Below, one piece after another: positions 1-7,360 of a DNA stretch of 12,997 nt. The DNA is taken from the NCBI GenBank assembly GCA_903922545.1, contig CAIXUE010000288.1, positions 1-12,997 of the forward strand, given 5' to 3'. Each line of letters starts with the position of its first letter. Within the stretch, counting starts at the first letter, position 1. The notes under the pieces are model-generated. The model had not been told where the DNA came from. It was given only the letters and a program-made list of their open reading frames with translations, and did no database searches. The DNA comes from an uncultured Alphaproteobacteria bacterium. GTDB taxonomy: Bacteria; Pseudomonadota; Alphaproteobacteria; Micropepsales; Micropepsaceae. The position numbers and the translations under genes are program-made.

Positions 1-694
1 ATTGCCGCTCGAACCGCGCCAGCGCGGAAGCAGAAAAGACCATGCGTTCCAGCACGCGCGCTGGCGCGCTGTCTGTGCCCATCGAAGCCAGCGCCTGCCG
101 CGCCAACCCATCGGCGCGGTCATTTTCGCGCACCCGCATCACCACGCGGTCGGTCAGGCGCTTGATATTTTCCACCAGAACCAGGCGCAGCGTGATCGCA
201 ATCGCCCACAGCTCGCCAATCTTCAGCGGCGCGACTTCCTGATAGGCATTGAGAAACCGTTCCAGCCGCTCCATGTCAAAGCCGCTGTCGGTGTGCGCCA
301 CAATCGCCCAGGCAATGCCGTACACGCGCGGGAAACCCGCAAGCGGGCCTTCGATCAGCTTTGGCAATTCGCGATAAAAGCTTGGCGGCAGATCGCGCTG
401 AACCTGGCGCGCCTGTTCTTCAACAATGTGAAAATTGTCGAGAAACCATTCACCGGCCGAGGTGATGGAGTGACCGGCCTTCGCCTCTTTGGCCAGCACA
501 ACGAAATTTTCCGTCAGGTCGCCGATATTCTGGCGCAGCTTTTTGGGCAGCGCGGTGAGCTGGCCTACCGCTTTGCCGACCGGCTGCGCCGCGGCCAGGC
601 TGCGGGCATGCTCCTCCAGCCGATCCACGCTGAACAAGTCAGAGCGGATTGGGGGCAAAGCGCTGCTGGCGCTCAAATCGATGCGGAAAGACAA
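1..694 (-). CDS. ndvB: Cyclic beta-1,2-glucan synthase, N-terminal part (runs off the left edge)
   Basis: The visible 231 codons match the N-terminal region of NdvB/ChvB-type cyclic beta-1,2-glucan synthases, very large inner-membrane enzymes (usually over 2,700 residues) that make periplasmic cyclic glucans for osmotic adaptation and host interaction. Telling segments are SDLFSVDRLEEHARSLAAAQ near residues 18-37, GEWFLDNFHIVEEQ near 81-94, DLPPSFYRELPKL near 101-113 and IGELWAIAITLRLVLVEN near 159-176. No ATG lies in frame before residue 141, and an in-frame TAA sits at 698-700. The start is therefore most likely TTG at 692-694, with a second TTG at 674-676 possible; the ribosome site is poor. 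The gene lies 68 bp downstream of the oxidoreductase on the same strand. The membrane, glycosyltransferase and phosphorylase-like domains lie outside the window. The family is recognised from memory; the exact start is uncertain. Confidence 0.85.
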   Translation of the reverse strand, partial: MSFRIDLSASSALPPIRSDLFSVDRLEEHARSLAAAQPVGKAVGQLTALPKKLRQNIGDLTENFVVLAKEAKAGHSITSAGEWFLDNFHIVEEQARQVQRDLPPSFYRELPKLIEGPLAGFPRVYGIAWAIVAHTDSGFDMERLERFLNAYQEVAPLKIGELWAIAITLRLVLVENIKRLTDRVVMRVRENDRADGLARQALASMGTDSAPARVLERMVFSASALARFERQ

Positions 695-762
695 ATTTTA
701 TCCGATGAAATAGGCCTAATGCTTTGAATACGCTGCGGAAACCAAAAAGTTCCCTGGCTGCG

Positions 763-1986
763 TCACCGGAATGCGAATAAGCGGACTGCCTCGCTGGTAC
801 GGCCCTTGAGCAGGCCCGGCATAAGCCCTGCGGCAATCATCGAATAAATGGTGCCATTGCCGCCAAAGCCCATCACGGCAAAGCAATTTTTCAGGCCCGG
901 AACTTCGCCAATCAGCGGCAGGCCATCGGCGCTTTCGCCAAAGGCCCCCGCCCAGATGTGGGTCCAGTCCGGTTTGACGCCCAGCAGCCGGGTAGTCTTG
1001 GCCGCCAGCTTGCGGCTTTTGAGGCCCAATGTTTGCGCCCGATAGATGGGGCTATCCAGATCGGCATCCTCGCCGCCCACGATCAGGCGGCCTTTGCCGT
1101 CCGTGCGCATGTAAAGATAAGGCTCAGCGGCTTCCCACACCAGGGTGCGATCCAGCCATTGCGGATAGGCAGCGCGCGGCGCCGTGGCCGCCGCCCAGCT
1201 GGAGGTGACTTTCACCGCTTTGGTTTTCAGTCCCGGCACGATTTCATAGCCGGTGCAGAACACAACTTTGCCTGCCTCGATGAAATGCGATCCGGCGTCC
1301 AGCACCACGCCATGGCCGGTGCTCATAACGCCGCACACATTGACAGGTGAAAAAAGCCGCGCGCCGCGGCGCATCGCCCGCCGCAACAGCCCATAGGTCA
1401 GCGCCACCGGATCAGCCACCGCCGAACCGGCGGAATAGATCGCCGCCGTACGGTCGATGCCATAACGCGCTTTCAGCACCGCGCCGGAAAGATAATCGCA
1501 AGACAGTCCGGCGCGGTTGCGCGCCTTGGCCTCCCGCTGCATGGCACGTCCGCCAAGCCGGTCGCCGCTGAGATAAAGCGCATCACGGTTTTGAAGGTCA
1601 CAGACAATATTTTCCCCGCGCACCATGCGGATCAGCTTTTGGGTGGCGCGGTACGAAATCTGCCAGGCCTTCACTGCCCTGGCATGACCGATGCGATCCG
1701 CCAGTTCGATCAGCGGTGTATCGATCTCAAATTGCAGCATGGCGGTGGAGGCATGGGTGCTGCCGCCGGCCGGCGGGCGCCGGTCCAGCACCACCACATT
1801 GCCATACTGCCGGCTGAGGGCATCAGCCATGAAGGCACCCGAAACGCCCGCCCCCACAATGGCGACGTCACAGCGCAAGCTGCCCTTTAAGGCCAATGTC
1901 TTCGGAAGCTTGTGCGGCGTGTCGCTCCAGACCGAATGACCGGTGCGAAGATTTTTCTGGGGCGCAAGGGCGATGGACGCGGGCAT
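763..1986 (-). CDS. FAD-dependent oxidoreductase, DAO (glycine/D-amino-acid oxidase) family
   Basis: This 407-residue protein has the Rossmann FAD-binding start CDVAIVGAGVSG (residues 39-50, glycines 45, 47 and 50), followed by an acidic strand end (VVVLDRRPPAGGSTHAST). Near the C-terminus it has the second FAD-contact region AFGESADGLPLIGEVPG and GFGGNGTIYSMIAAG. This is the layout of the DAO superfamily, which oxidises C-N or similar bonds of small amines or amino acids using FAD and oxygen or a quinone. The substrate cannot be read from sequence. No signal peptide or membrane segment is visible. The open frame extends upstream to 2472, but the extension is out of character and overlaps the DUF2252 fragment, so the ATG at 1984-1986 is chosen; it has no strong ribosome site. 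It runs towards the glucan synthase gene and may be co-transcribed with it. Confidence 0.85.
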   Translation of the reverse strand: MPASIALAPQKNLRTGHSVWSDTPHKLPKTLALKGSLRCDVAIVGAGVSGAFMADALSRQYGNVVVLDRRPPAGGSTHASTAMLQFEIDTPLIELADRIGHARAVKAWQISYRATQKLIRMVRGENIVCDLQNRDALYLSGDRLGGRAMQREAKARNRAGLSCDYLSGAVLKARYGIDRTAAIYSAGSAVADPVALTYGLLRRAMRRGARLFSPVNVCGVMSTGHGVVLDAGSHFIEAGKVVFCTGYEIVPGLKTKAVKVTSSWAAATAPRAAYPQWLDRTLVWEAAEPYLYMRTDGKGRLIVGGEDADLDSPIYRAQTLGLKSRKLAAKTTRLLGVKPDWTHIWAGAFGESADGLPLIGEVPGLKNCFAVMGFGGNGTIYSMIAAGLMPGLLKGRTSEAVRLFAFR

Positions 1987-2088
1987 GGTCAGGCAACGCG
2001 GCTGCGCCGCCTTTGTCTCCCGTTCCGGGAAAAGAATACCCTGGTGCAGATCAGCACTGGCCACGCCCGGGGTCTGCGGCGGCCGGGT

Positions 2089-2463
2089 AAGGTCACGAAG
2101 TGCGGCGATGATCGAGCGCTGGCGCCAAATTTGGGGGAGCGGATGCTGCCTGCGCGGTTTCAGGACCGGGCTGTGGTGATCCGGGAGCTCCTCCCCCAGG
2201 ACCTGAAGCTTGAGATTGAACAGCTGACCCATACCGAGGCGATCAACGCAGCGCGGTTTCTGGCCGGCGTGGTGGGCGAAGCCCATGCCCGGCAGATGGA
2301 CCGTGCAACGCGGTTGGCGTGGCACAAGACGCTTCAGCAGCGTCACCCCAAAAACCTCGATGCGCCGTCCTGGTTCTGGACCAGCGTGGTGGACTTGGTG
2401 GCGAGCCACGAGGCCGCCTATCTGGACCATTGCCGGCGGTATCAATCTTTGGAAGCAGCTTAG
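2089..2463 (+). pseudogene. C-terminal remnant of a DUF2252 family protein
   Basis: About 124 codons up to the TAG at 2461-2463 resemble the C-terminal third of DUF2252 (COG4320) proteins. Signature stretches are RAVVIRELLPQDLKLEIEQL, ARFLAGVVGEAHARQMD, NLDAPSWFWTSVVDLVASHE and AAYLDHCRRY. Full-length members are usually around 400 residues or more and of unknown biochemical role. Here the N-terminal two thirds are absent: upstream of about 2089 the same frame is low-complexity and basic, and from 1986 leftward the DNA is occupied by the oppositely oriented oxidoreductase. No convincing start codon with a ribosome site is seen; the frame is open from an ATG at 1912, but that part does not look like the family. 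I interpret this as a 5'-deleted gene remnant. Expression of a short C-terminal domain cannot be excluded. Confidence 0.7.
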
Positions 2464-2479
2464 AAGGCCCAAGACGCGT

Positions 2480-2514
2480 GTAGGGTAGCTTCAGATAGAA
2501 CCCACTGAATGGCT
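2480..2514. repeat. Copy 1 of a degenerate repeat shared with the tRNA 3' end
   Basis: Positions 2480-2501 match 4474-4494 with about 19 of 22 bases, including a shared TAGCTTCAGATAGAAC / TAGTTTAGATAGAAC core. The heptamer AATGGCT follows in both copies (2508-2514 and 4496-4502), after 6 bp here and 1 bp in copy 2. Further right the match to the tRNA T-arm region is only patchy (GGG, CGG, ACTC, CGA). It lies in the 200-bp gap between the DUF2252 remnant and the DUF2231 gene, which holds no other recognisable gene. A decayed attachment site is possible; chance or a dispersed genomic repeat is equally open. Confidence 0.45.
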
Positions 2515-2663
2515 CTCGGGTGCGGAACTCTCGAGATGTTGCAGATTAGTCCAATTTAGCGCCAACAAGAATACCAACAATTCAGCGACTTGCCGGAACG
2601 TGGATCAGAACGAGGCGTTGCCAACACAGTTCTCCCACATTCTTCCCACATACAGGCCCTTCA

Positions 2664-3119
2664 ATGGCATCGAATCCGCGTTCGACCGCCAGCATTGCCG
2701 GCCATCCGCTGCATGCCATGCTGGTGCCAATTCCCATCGCCTGCTTTGCGGGAACGCTGATTACCGACATCACCTATGCCAAAACCGCCAACATGCAGTG
2801 GGCCAATATGTCAGCCTGGATGCTGACCATCGGTCTGGTGGTGGCGTTGTTTGCCGTGATTGCCGGGCTGGTTGATTTTTTAGGCGACCGGCGCATCCGC
2901 GATTTACAAGCTGTCTGGATTCATGCCGGCGGCAACGCCGTGGCGCTGATCCTGGCGATCATCAACGCCTTCATTCACAGCCGCGATGCCTATACCTCGG
3001 TGGTCCCCTGGGGTCTTGTCCTGTCGGCGCTGACCGTGTTGATCCTGGCTGTCACGGGCTGGATGGGATGGGAACTGGTCTATCGTCACCGCGTGGGCGT
3101 GCGGGAGAACGGCACATGA
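2664..3119 (+). CDS. DUF2231 family membrane protein
   Basis: The 151-residue protein matches the DUF2231 (COG4244) family of small integral membrane proteins. The conserved opening GHPLHAMLVPIPIACFAGTL lies at about residues 13-32. Four hydrophobic segments follow: roughly 15-33, 50-72 (WMLTIGLVVALFAVIAGLVD), 86-103 and 115-136. The biochemical role of the family is unknown; in other genomes members often sit near redox or cytochrome-type genes. The start ATG has no strong ribosome site, but the GHPLH motif lies close behind it as is usual for the family. The stop codon overlaps the start of the next gene in an ATGA (3116-3119), so the two are almost certainly translated together. A role in docking or serving the sorbosone-dehydrogenase-like lipoprotein is inferred from this pairing only. 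Confidence 0.85.
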   Translation: MASNPRSTASIAGHPLHAMLVPIPIACFAGTLITDITYAKTANMQWANMSAWMLTIGLVVALFAVIAGLVDFLGDRRIRDLQAVWIHAGGNAVALILAIINAFIHSRDAYTSVVPWGLVLSALTVLILAVTGWMGWELVYRHRVGVRENGT

Positions 3120-4414
3120 AAAAGCTTCTTCTATCCTGCACCCTGACGGCGTTGGCTCTGGCCGCCTGCGGCCCCGCGCCTATCGATCCCAAACGGCAGA
3201 TCGGCGCGCACCCATACCTGCCAGACATTCATCAATATCTTTTGCCGCCCATGCATGTGGTGAAAAATGTCGGTTGGGGCAACGTCATGCCCAAAGCGGC
3301 GGCCGGCCTGCAAGTGACGGCGCTGGCCCGCAATCTGAAAAATCCTCGCTCGCTGTATGTCTTGCCCAATGGCGATGTTCTGGTGGCGGAAACCGATGGC
3401 CCTCCGGCGCCGGTGAACCGGCCCAAGGAATTCGTCATGAACTGGATCGAGATGGAGGCGCATTCCAGCGTCAAGGCCGGCAACCGCATCCTGTTGCTGC
3501 ACATCGGCCCCGACGGCGCCACCAGCCAGAGTGTTTTTCTGGATCATCTCAATTCGCCGTTTGGCATGGTGCTGGTGGGCAATGACTTTTATGTCGCCAA
3601 CACCGATGGGGTGATGCATTTCCCTTATCAGGACGGCCAGACCCAGATCACCGCGCAGGGCAACCTGCTCACACCCCTGCCGGGCGGGCCGATCGATCAT
3701 CACTGGACCAAAAGCCTGACCGCAAGCCCGGACGGCAGCAAGCTCTATGCCGGCGTCGGCTCGAACAGCAACATCACCGAAAATGGCATCGAAGCGGAAA
3801 AAGATCGTGCCGCCGTGTGGGAGATTGACCGCACCACCGGCGCGCACCGGCTTTTCGCCACGGGCCTGCGCAATCCCAATGGCCTGAGCTTTGAACCGCA
3901 AAGCCACGCCTTATGGGTGGTGGTCAATGAGCGTGACGAATTGGGCCCGGATCTGGTGCCCGATTACCTGACCAGCGTGAAGGACGGCGCCTTTTATGGC
4001 TGGCCTTACAGCTATTACGGCCAGCATGTCGATCCGCGGGTGATGCCGCAGCGCCCCGACCTGGTGGCAAAGGCCATTCCGCCGGATTATGCGCTTTCCA
4101 GCCATGTCGCGCCTTTGGGCCTTACGTTTGACACCGGCGACAACCTTCCCGCAGCTTACCGTGGCGGCGCCTTTGTGGGTGAGCATGGCAGTTGGGATCG
4201 CACGATCCTGAACGGTTACAAGATTGTGTTCGTGCCTTTTGCCAATGGCGCACCCAGTGGCATGGCGCAGGATGTACTCACCGGCTTTGTGGATGGCGAC
4301 ACCACGCATGGCCGCCCCGTTGGCCTGGCCATGGATAAAAGCGGCGCGCTGCTGGTGGCCGATGATGTTGGCGGCACGATATGGCGCGTCAGCGCGGCCG
4401 CCCAAGCGAGATAA
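3116..4414 (+). CDS. Sorbosone dehydrogenase family lipoprotein (PQQ-type six-bladed propeller)
   Basis: A 432-residue protein of the L-sorbosone/glucose dehydrogenase (GDH-type, COG2133) family. These are beta-propeller enzymes that use pyrroloquinoline quinone to oxidise sugars or aldehydes in the periplasm. The N-terminus MKKLLLSCTLTALALAAC is a lipoprotein signal with an LAAC lipobox, predicting a lipid-anchored periplasmic protein. Family marks are NPRSLYVLPNGDVLVAETDG, the loop ATGLRNPNGLSFEP, GGAFVGEHGSWDR, GYKIVFVPFANG and the closing GRPVGLAMDKSGALLVADD with GGTIWRVS. The start is ATG at 3116 with GGGAGAA just upstream; an earlier in-frame ATG at 3068 lacks the signal and is rejected. 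The start overlaps the DUF2231 stop. The true substrate cannot be read, and PQQ dependence is by family. Confidence 0.88.
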   Translation: MKKLLLSCTLTALALAACGPAPIDPKRQIGAHPYLPDIHQYLLPPMHVVKNVGWGNVMPKAAAGLQVTALARNLKNPRSLYVLPNGDVLVAETDGPPAPVNRPKEFVMNWIEMEAHSSVKAGNRILLLHIGPDGATSQSVFLDHLNSPFGMVLVGNDFYVANTDGVMHFPYQDGQTQITAQGNLLTPLPGGPIDHHWTKSLTASPDGSKLYAGVGSNSNITENGIEAEKDRAAVWEIDRTTGAHRLFATGLRNPNGLSFEPQSHALWVVVNERDELGPDLVPDYLTSVKDGAFYGWPYSYYGQHVDPRVMPQRPDLVAKAIPPDYALSSHVAPLGLTFDTGDNLPAAYRGGAFVGEHGSWDRTILNGYKIVFVPFANGAPSGMAQDVLTGFVDGDTTHGRPVGLAMDKSGALLVADDVGGTIWRVSAAAQAR

Positions 4415-4473
4415 CGCGCGCCCTTTCCGTGTGGCCTGGCGATTACAAGCTGACGCCACAATTCAGCCACCCA

Positions 4474-4502
4474 GTATGGTAGTTTAGATAGAACAAATGG
4501 CT
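4474..4502. repeat. Copy 2 of a degenerate repeat, abutting the tRNA 3' end
   Basis: This is the partner of the repeat at 2480-2514. It holds TAGTTTAGATAGAAC followed by AATGGCT and ends at the last base of the encoded CCA of the tRNA. Sites that abut a tRNA 3' end are where tyrosine integrases commonly recombine, which is why it is noted. No integrase gene lies between the two copies, and the identity is imperfect. Confidence 0.4.
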
Positions 4503-4578
4503 GGTGGGCCCGGCAGGACTCGAACCTGCGACCTAACCGTTATGAGCGGTCAGCTCTAACCAACTGAGCTACAGGCCC
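4502..4578 (-). tRNA. tRNA with CAT anticodon, probably tRNA-Ile2 (lysidine-type)
   Basis: The minus strand folds as a complete 77-nt tRNA. The acceptor stem GGGCCTG pairs with CGGGCCC (one T-G pair) and is followed by A73 and an encoded CCA. The D-arm contains AGCTCAGTTGGTTAGAGC, and the anticodon stem-loop is GACCG-CTCATAA-CGGTT with anticodon CAT. The T-arm is GCAGG-TTCGAGT-CCTGC. A CAT anticodon can mean initiator Met, elongator Met or Ile2. The acceptor has G1-C72, unlike the mismatched initiator, and pairs C4-G69 and C5-G68, which are reported TilS recognition features of Ile2. I therefore favour tRNA-Ile2 reading AUA after C34 modification to lysidine, but elongator Met is not excluded. 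It faces the sorbosone dehydrogenase gene tail to tail and is divergent from the SIMPL gene. Confidence 0.95.
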
Positions 4579-4587
4579 CGAACCGGG

Positions 4588-4593
4588 GTATAA
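4588..4593 (-). promoter_or_regulatory. Possible -10 element of the tRNA gene
   Basis: On the minus strand, TTATAC lies about 9 bp before the first base of the mature tRNA, followed by a GC-rich stretch. That is a sensible position for a -10 box and a discriminator of a stable-RNA promoter. No good -35 hexamer is seen at 16-18 bp, so this is tentative. Confidence 0.3.
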
Positions 4594-4660
4594 CAGATGC
4601 GCCCCGATTTTGCCGTGTTTTTTCAGGACCATAGCCCGCATTTTTGAGGGTTTTGGAAAA

Positions 4661-5323
4661 ATGAAACAGGTGCTGTTTGCGGCGCTCGCGCTGTTGTTGG
4701 GGCTCTCGAGCGCATGGGCGCAGTCGAGAACCATCACCATGTCGGGCCAGGGCGAGGAACAGGCGGTGCCCGATGTAGTGACCCTGTCGGCGGGGGTCAG
4801 TACACAGGCGCCCACGGCGGCGGCGGCGTTGTCCGCAAACAGCGGGCGCATGCAGACGGTTTTTGCGGCGCTGAAGAAACTGGGCGTGGCGGACAAGGAC
4901 ATGCAGACGGATAATTTTTCGGTGCAGCCGCAGATGACCGATAATCGGGTTACCAGCTATCAGGTCAGCAACCAGGTGCGGGTGCGGCTGGAGGATGTGA
5001 GCAAGCTGGGCGGGGCGCTGGACGCCCTGGTCAGCGCGGGCGCCAACCAGATGTATGGCGTCAATTACAGCTTCAAGGACAGCGCGCCGCTGCTGGCCAA
5101 GGCGCGGGCCGATGCGGTGGATGACGCCAAAGCCAAGGCGGACATTTATGCCAAGGCGGCGGGGGTCAGTTTGGGACCCATTCTTTCCATCAGCGAAAAT
5201 GAGAATAGCGGCCCCAGGCCGGTTTTCATGGCCCCGATGATGGCGAAAATGGCGGCGACGCCGGTGGCGGCGGGCGAGGAAAGCGTCAGCGCCACGGTTT
5301 CCATTGTCTGGGAAATTCACTGA
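4661..5323 (+). CDS. Exported SIMPL-domain protein (DUF541)
   Basis: A 220-residue protein with a clear Sec signal peptide (MKQVLFAALALLLGLSSAWA, cleavage likely after residue 20) followed by one SIMPL/DUF541 domain. Family features are the opening ITMSGQGEEQAVPDVVTLS, the pattern of paired beta strands and long helices, NQVRVRLEDVSKLGGALDAL, and the helix AKARADAVDDAKAKADIYAK. SIMPL proteins are periplasmic or surface proteins linked to stress tolerance in some species; their molecular action is not established. The start ATG at 4661 is preferred over upstream ATG 4610 because the signal peptide begins there, with GAGGG and GGA upstream. It is the first gene of a three-gene run; the next gene starts 21 bp after its stop and in the same frame, with no other stop between. 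Confidence 0.88.
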   Translation: MKQVLFAALALLLGLSSAWAQSRTITMSGQGEEQAVPDVVTLSAGVSTQAPTAAAALSANSGRMQTVFAALKKLGVADKDMQTDNFSVQPQMTDNRVTSYQVSNQVRVRLEDVSKLGGALDALVSAGANQMYGVNYSFKDSAPLLAKARADAVDDAKAKADIYAKAAGVSLGPILSISENENSGPRPVFMAPMMAKMAATPVAAGEESVSATVSIVWEIH

Positions 5324-5344
5324 AGAAGCCTATATACAGAAGGG

Positions 5345-7360
5345 ATGGAAAACCCCTTCTTTGAACATTGGACTGGCCCTTTGGGCGCGCCGCCTTTGGA
5401 CCGCATCAGGCCGGAGCATTTTGCGCCGGCTTATGCCCGGGCGCTGGCGGAACATGATGTGGAGATCGAACGCGTCGCGGGCGCGCCGGCCAGTTTTGAA
5501 AACACCATTGTTGGCCTGGAGAAAAGCGGCAAGCTGCTGGCGCGGGTGGAAGCGGTGTTTGCCACCCTCACCTCGGCCAACACCAATGACGAGTTGCAAG
5601 CGCTTGAGCGGGAGATGGCGCCGCTGCTGTCGGCGCACTGGAATGCGATTTACCTGAACGCTGATCTGTTCGCGCGGATTGATGAGCTTTATCAAAAGCG
5701 CCAGGCGTTGGAGCTGGACAGCGAAAGCCTGCGAGTGTTGGAACGCTATCATCTGGATTTTGTGCGCCAGGGTGCCAAGCTGGAAGGAGGCCTGCGGACG
5801 CGGTTTGACGAGATCGGCCAGCGGCTGGCCAGCCTGGGGACGGAGTTTTCCCAGAATGTGCTGGCGGATGAACAGGAAGCCGTTTTTGCGCTGAATGAAG
5901 ACCAAGTCGTTGGTCTGCCCGGGTTCGCCAAGGATGCAGCGGCGGCGACGGCCAAGGAACGGAGTGTCAATGCGCCTTATGCGGTGACGCTGTCACGTTC
6001 CAGCGTGGAGCCGTTCCTGCAATTCGCCGCGGACCGGGGTATGCGCGAGACGCTGTTCAAGGCGTGGATTTCGCGTGGGAACAATGACAATGCCCACAAC
6101 AACAGGAAGATCATCGCCGAAACGCTGACGCTGCGGGCCGAGAAGGCGCGGCTGCTGGGTTACAAAAGCTATGCCGATTACAAGCTGGCCGACACCATGG
6201 CGGGCACGCCGGCCAAGGCGCGGGCGCTTTTGGAACAGGTATGGGCGCCGGCCAAGCGGCGGGCGCGCGAAGAACGCGATGACCTGGCGGCGCTGATCGC
6301 GGAAGAAGGCGGCAATTTCAAGCTGGCGCCTTGGGACTGGCGCTATTACGCCGAGAAGCTGCGGCAGAAACGCTATGCGTTCGATGAGGCGGCGCTGAAA
6401 CCCTATTTCGAACTGGATCACATGATCCAGGCAGCGTTCTACACCGCCGGGAAATTGTTCGGGCTGTCGTTCCAGGAACGGCGTGACGTGCCGGTCTATC
6501 ATCCCGATGTGCGGGTGTGGGACGTGGCGCGGGACGGAGCGACCATCGGGCTGTTCTATGGCGATTATTTCGCGCGGGAAGAAAAGCAGGGCGGGGCCTG
6601 GATGTCGGCCCTGCGCGATCAGGAAACGCTGGACGGCAATATCCTGCCGCTGATCCTGAACACCTGTAACTTCGTAAAGGCGGAGCCGGCGCTTTTGAGT
6701 TTTGATGACGCGCGCACCCTGTTTCACGAATTCGGCCATGCGCTGCATGGGCTGTTGTCGAAAGTTCGCTATCCCCGCCTGTCAGGCACAAATGTGGCGC
6801 GGGATTTTGTCGAGCTGCCGTCCCAGCTTTATGAACATTGGCTGGAAGAGCGGGACGTGCTGACGCGCTTTGCCGTGCATTACCAGACGGGCGCGTCGCT
6901 GCCGAAGCCGCTGCTGGAAAAATTGCTGGCGGCACGGAATTTCAACCAGGGCTTTGCCACTGTGGAATTTCTGGCTTCGGGCATTACGGATATGGATTTT
7001 CATAGTTTGGAAACGCCGGGCGAGATCGACCCGATGGCGCTGGAGGCCGACGTGCTGGCCCGCATCGGCATGCCGGAGGAAATTGCCCCCCGTCATGCGG
7101 CGGCGCATTTCGGGCATGTGTTCTCGGGCGAAGGCTATAGCGCGGGCTATTATTCCTATCTGTGGTCGGAGGTTCTGGACGCGGACGGGTTTGGCGCGTT
7201 CAAGCCCGATCCGTTCGACCCCCTTGCCGCGGCGCGGCTTTATAAGAATATCTATTCGGCGGGCGGGACGCATGATTTCGCCGAGGCTTACCGGCGGTTT
7301 CGCGGGCGCGATCCGGAAGTCAAAGCCCTGCTGGAAGGCCGCGGACTGGAGACAGCATGA
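5345..7360 (+). CDS. dcp: M3 family metallopeptidase, peptidyl-dipeptidase Dcp / oligopeptidase A type
   Basis: A 671-residue peptidase of family M3, the usual length for Dcp (about 680). It opens with the typical WTGPLGAPPLDRIRPEHFAP. The zinc site is LFHEFGHALHG, with His461, Glu462 and His465. The third ligand is Glu490 in ARDFVELPSQLYEHW, 29 residues after the first His as in Dcp enzymes. The C-terminus has the conserved GEGYSAGYYSYLWSEVLDAD region. Family members cleave dipeptides or short peptides in the cytoplasm or periplasm; no signal peptide is seen here, so it is probably cytoplasmic. The only possible start is ATG 5345, since an in-frame stop lies at 5321. Its ribosome site AGAAGGG sits unusually close, directly before the ATG, so translation may depend on coupling with the upstream gene. 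Dcp versus OpdA cannot be fully settled. Confidence 0.93.
   Translation: MENPFFEHWTGPLGAPPLDRIRPEHFAPAYARALAEHDVEIERVAGAPASFENTIVGLEKSGKLLARVEAVFATLTSANTNDELQALEREMAPLLSAHWNAIYLNADLFARIDELYQKRQALELDSESLRVLERYHLDFVRQGAKLEGGLRTRFDEIGQRLASLGTEFSQNVLADEQEAVFALNEDQVVGLPGFAKDAAAATAKERSVNAPYAVTLSRSSVEPFLQFAADRGMRETLFKAWISRGNNDNAHNNRKIIAETLTLRAEKARLLGYKSYADYKLADTMAGTPAKARALLEQVWAPAKRRAREERDDLAALIAEEGGNFKLAPWDWRYYAEKLRQKRYAFDEAALKPYFELDHMIQAAFYTAGKLFGLSFQERRDVPVYHPDVRVWDVARDGATIGLFYGDYFAREEKQGGAWMSALRDQETLDGNILPLILNTCNFVKAEPALLSFDDARTLFHEFGHALHGLLSKVRYPRLSGTNVARDFVELPSQLYEHWLEERDVLTRFAVHYQTGASLPKPLLEKLLAARNFNQGFATVEFLASGITDMDFHSLETPGEIDPMALEADVLARIGMPEEIAPRHAAAHFGHVFSGEGYSAGYYSYLWSEVLDADGFGAFKPDPFDPLAAARLYKNIYSAGGTHDFAEAYRRFRGRDPEVKALLEGRGLETA

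Noticed and set aside
2..727. Long plus-strand open frame across the left edge
   Set aside because: It is the antisense shadow of the glucan synthase gene: the minus-strand frame has clear NdvB motifs, while the plus frame is His/Arg/Gln-rich and matches nothing.
1987..2472. N-terminal extension of the oxidoreductase by 162 residues
   Set aside because: The extension is basic and unlike the family, overlaps the DUF2252 remnant on the other strand, and the FAD-binding core begins normally after the ATG at 1984-1986.
2582..2773. Minus-strand 63-residue frame overlapping the DUF2231 start
   Set aside because: It overlaps the conserved first part of the DUF2231 protein and shows no domain or ribosome site.
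4430..4465. Hairpin TGGCG/CGCCA after the dehydrogenase gene as a terminator
   Set aside because: Only a 5-bp stem with a 12-base loop and no T-run, too weak to call.
4556..5320. Minus-strand 254-residue frame opposite the SIMPL gene
   Set aside because: It is Arg/His-rich, runs through the tRNA and lies antisense to a gene with a signal peptide and a clear domain.
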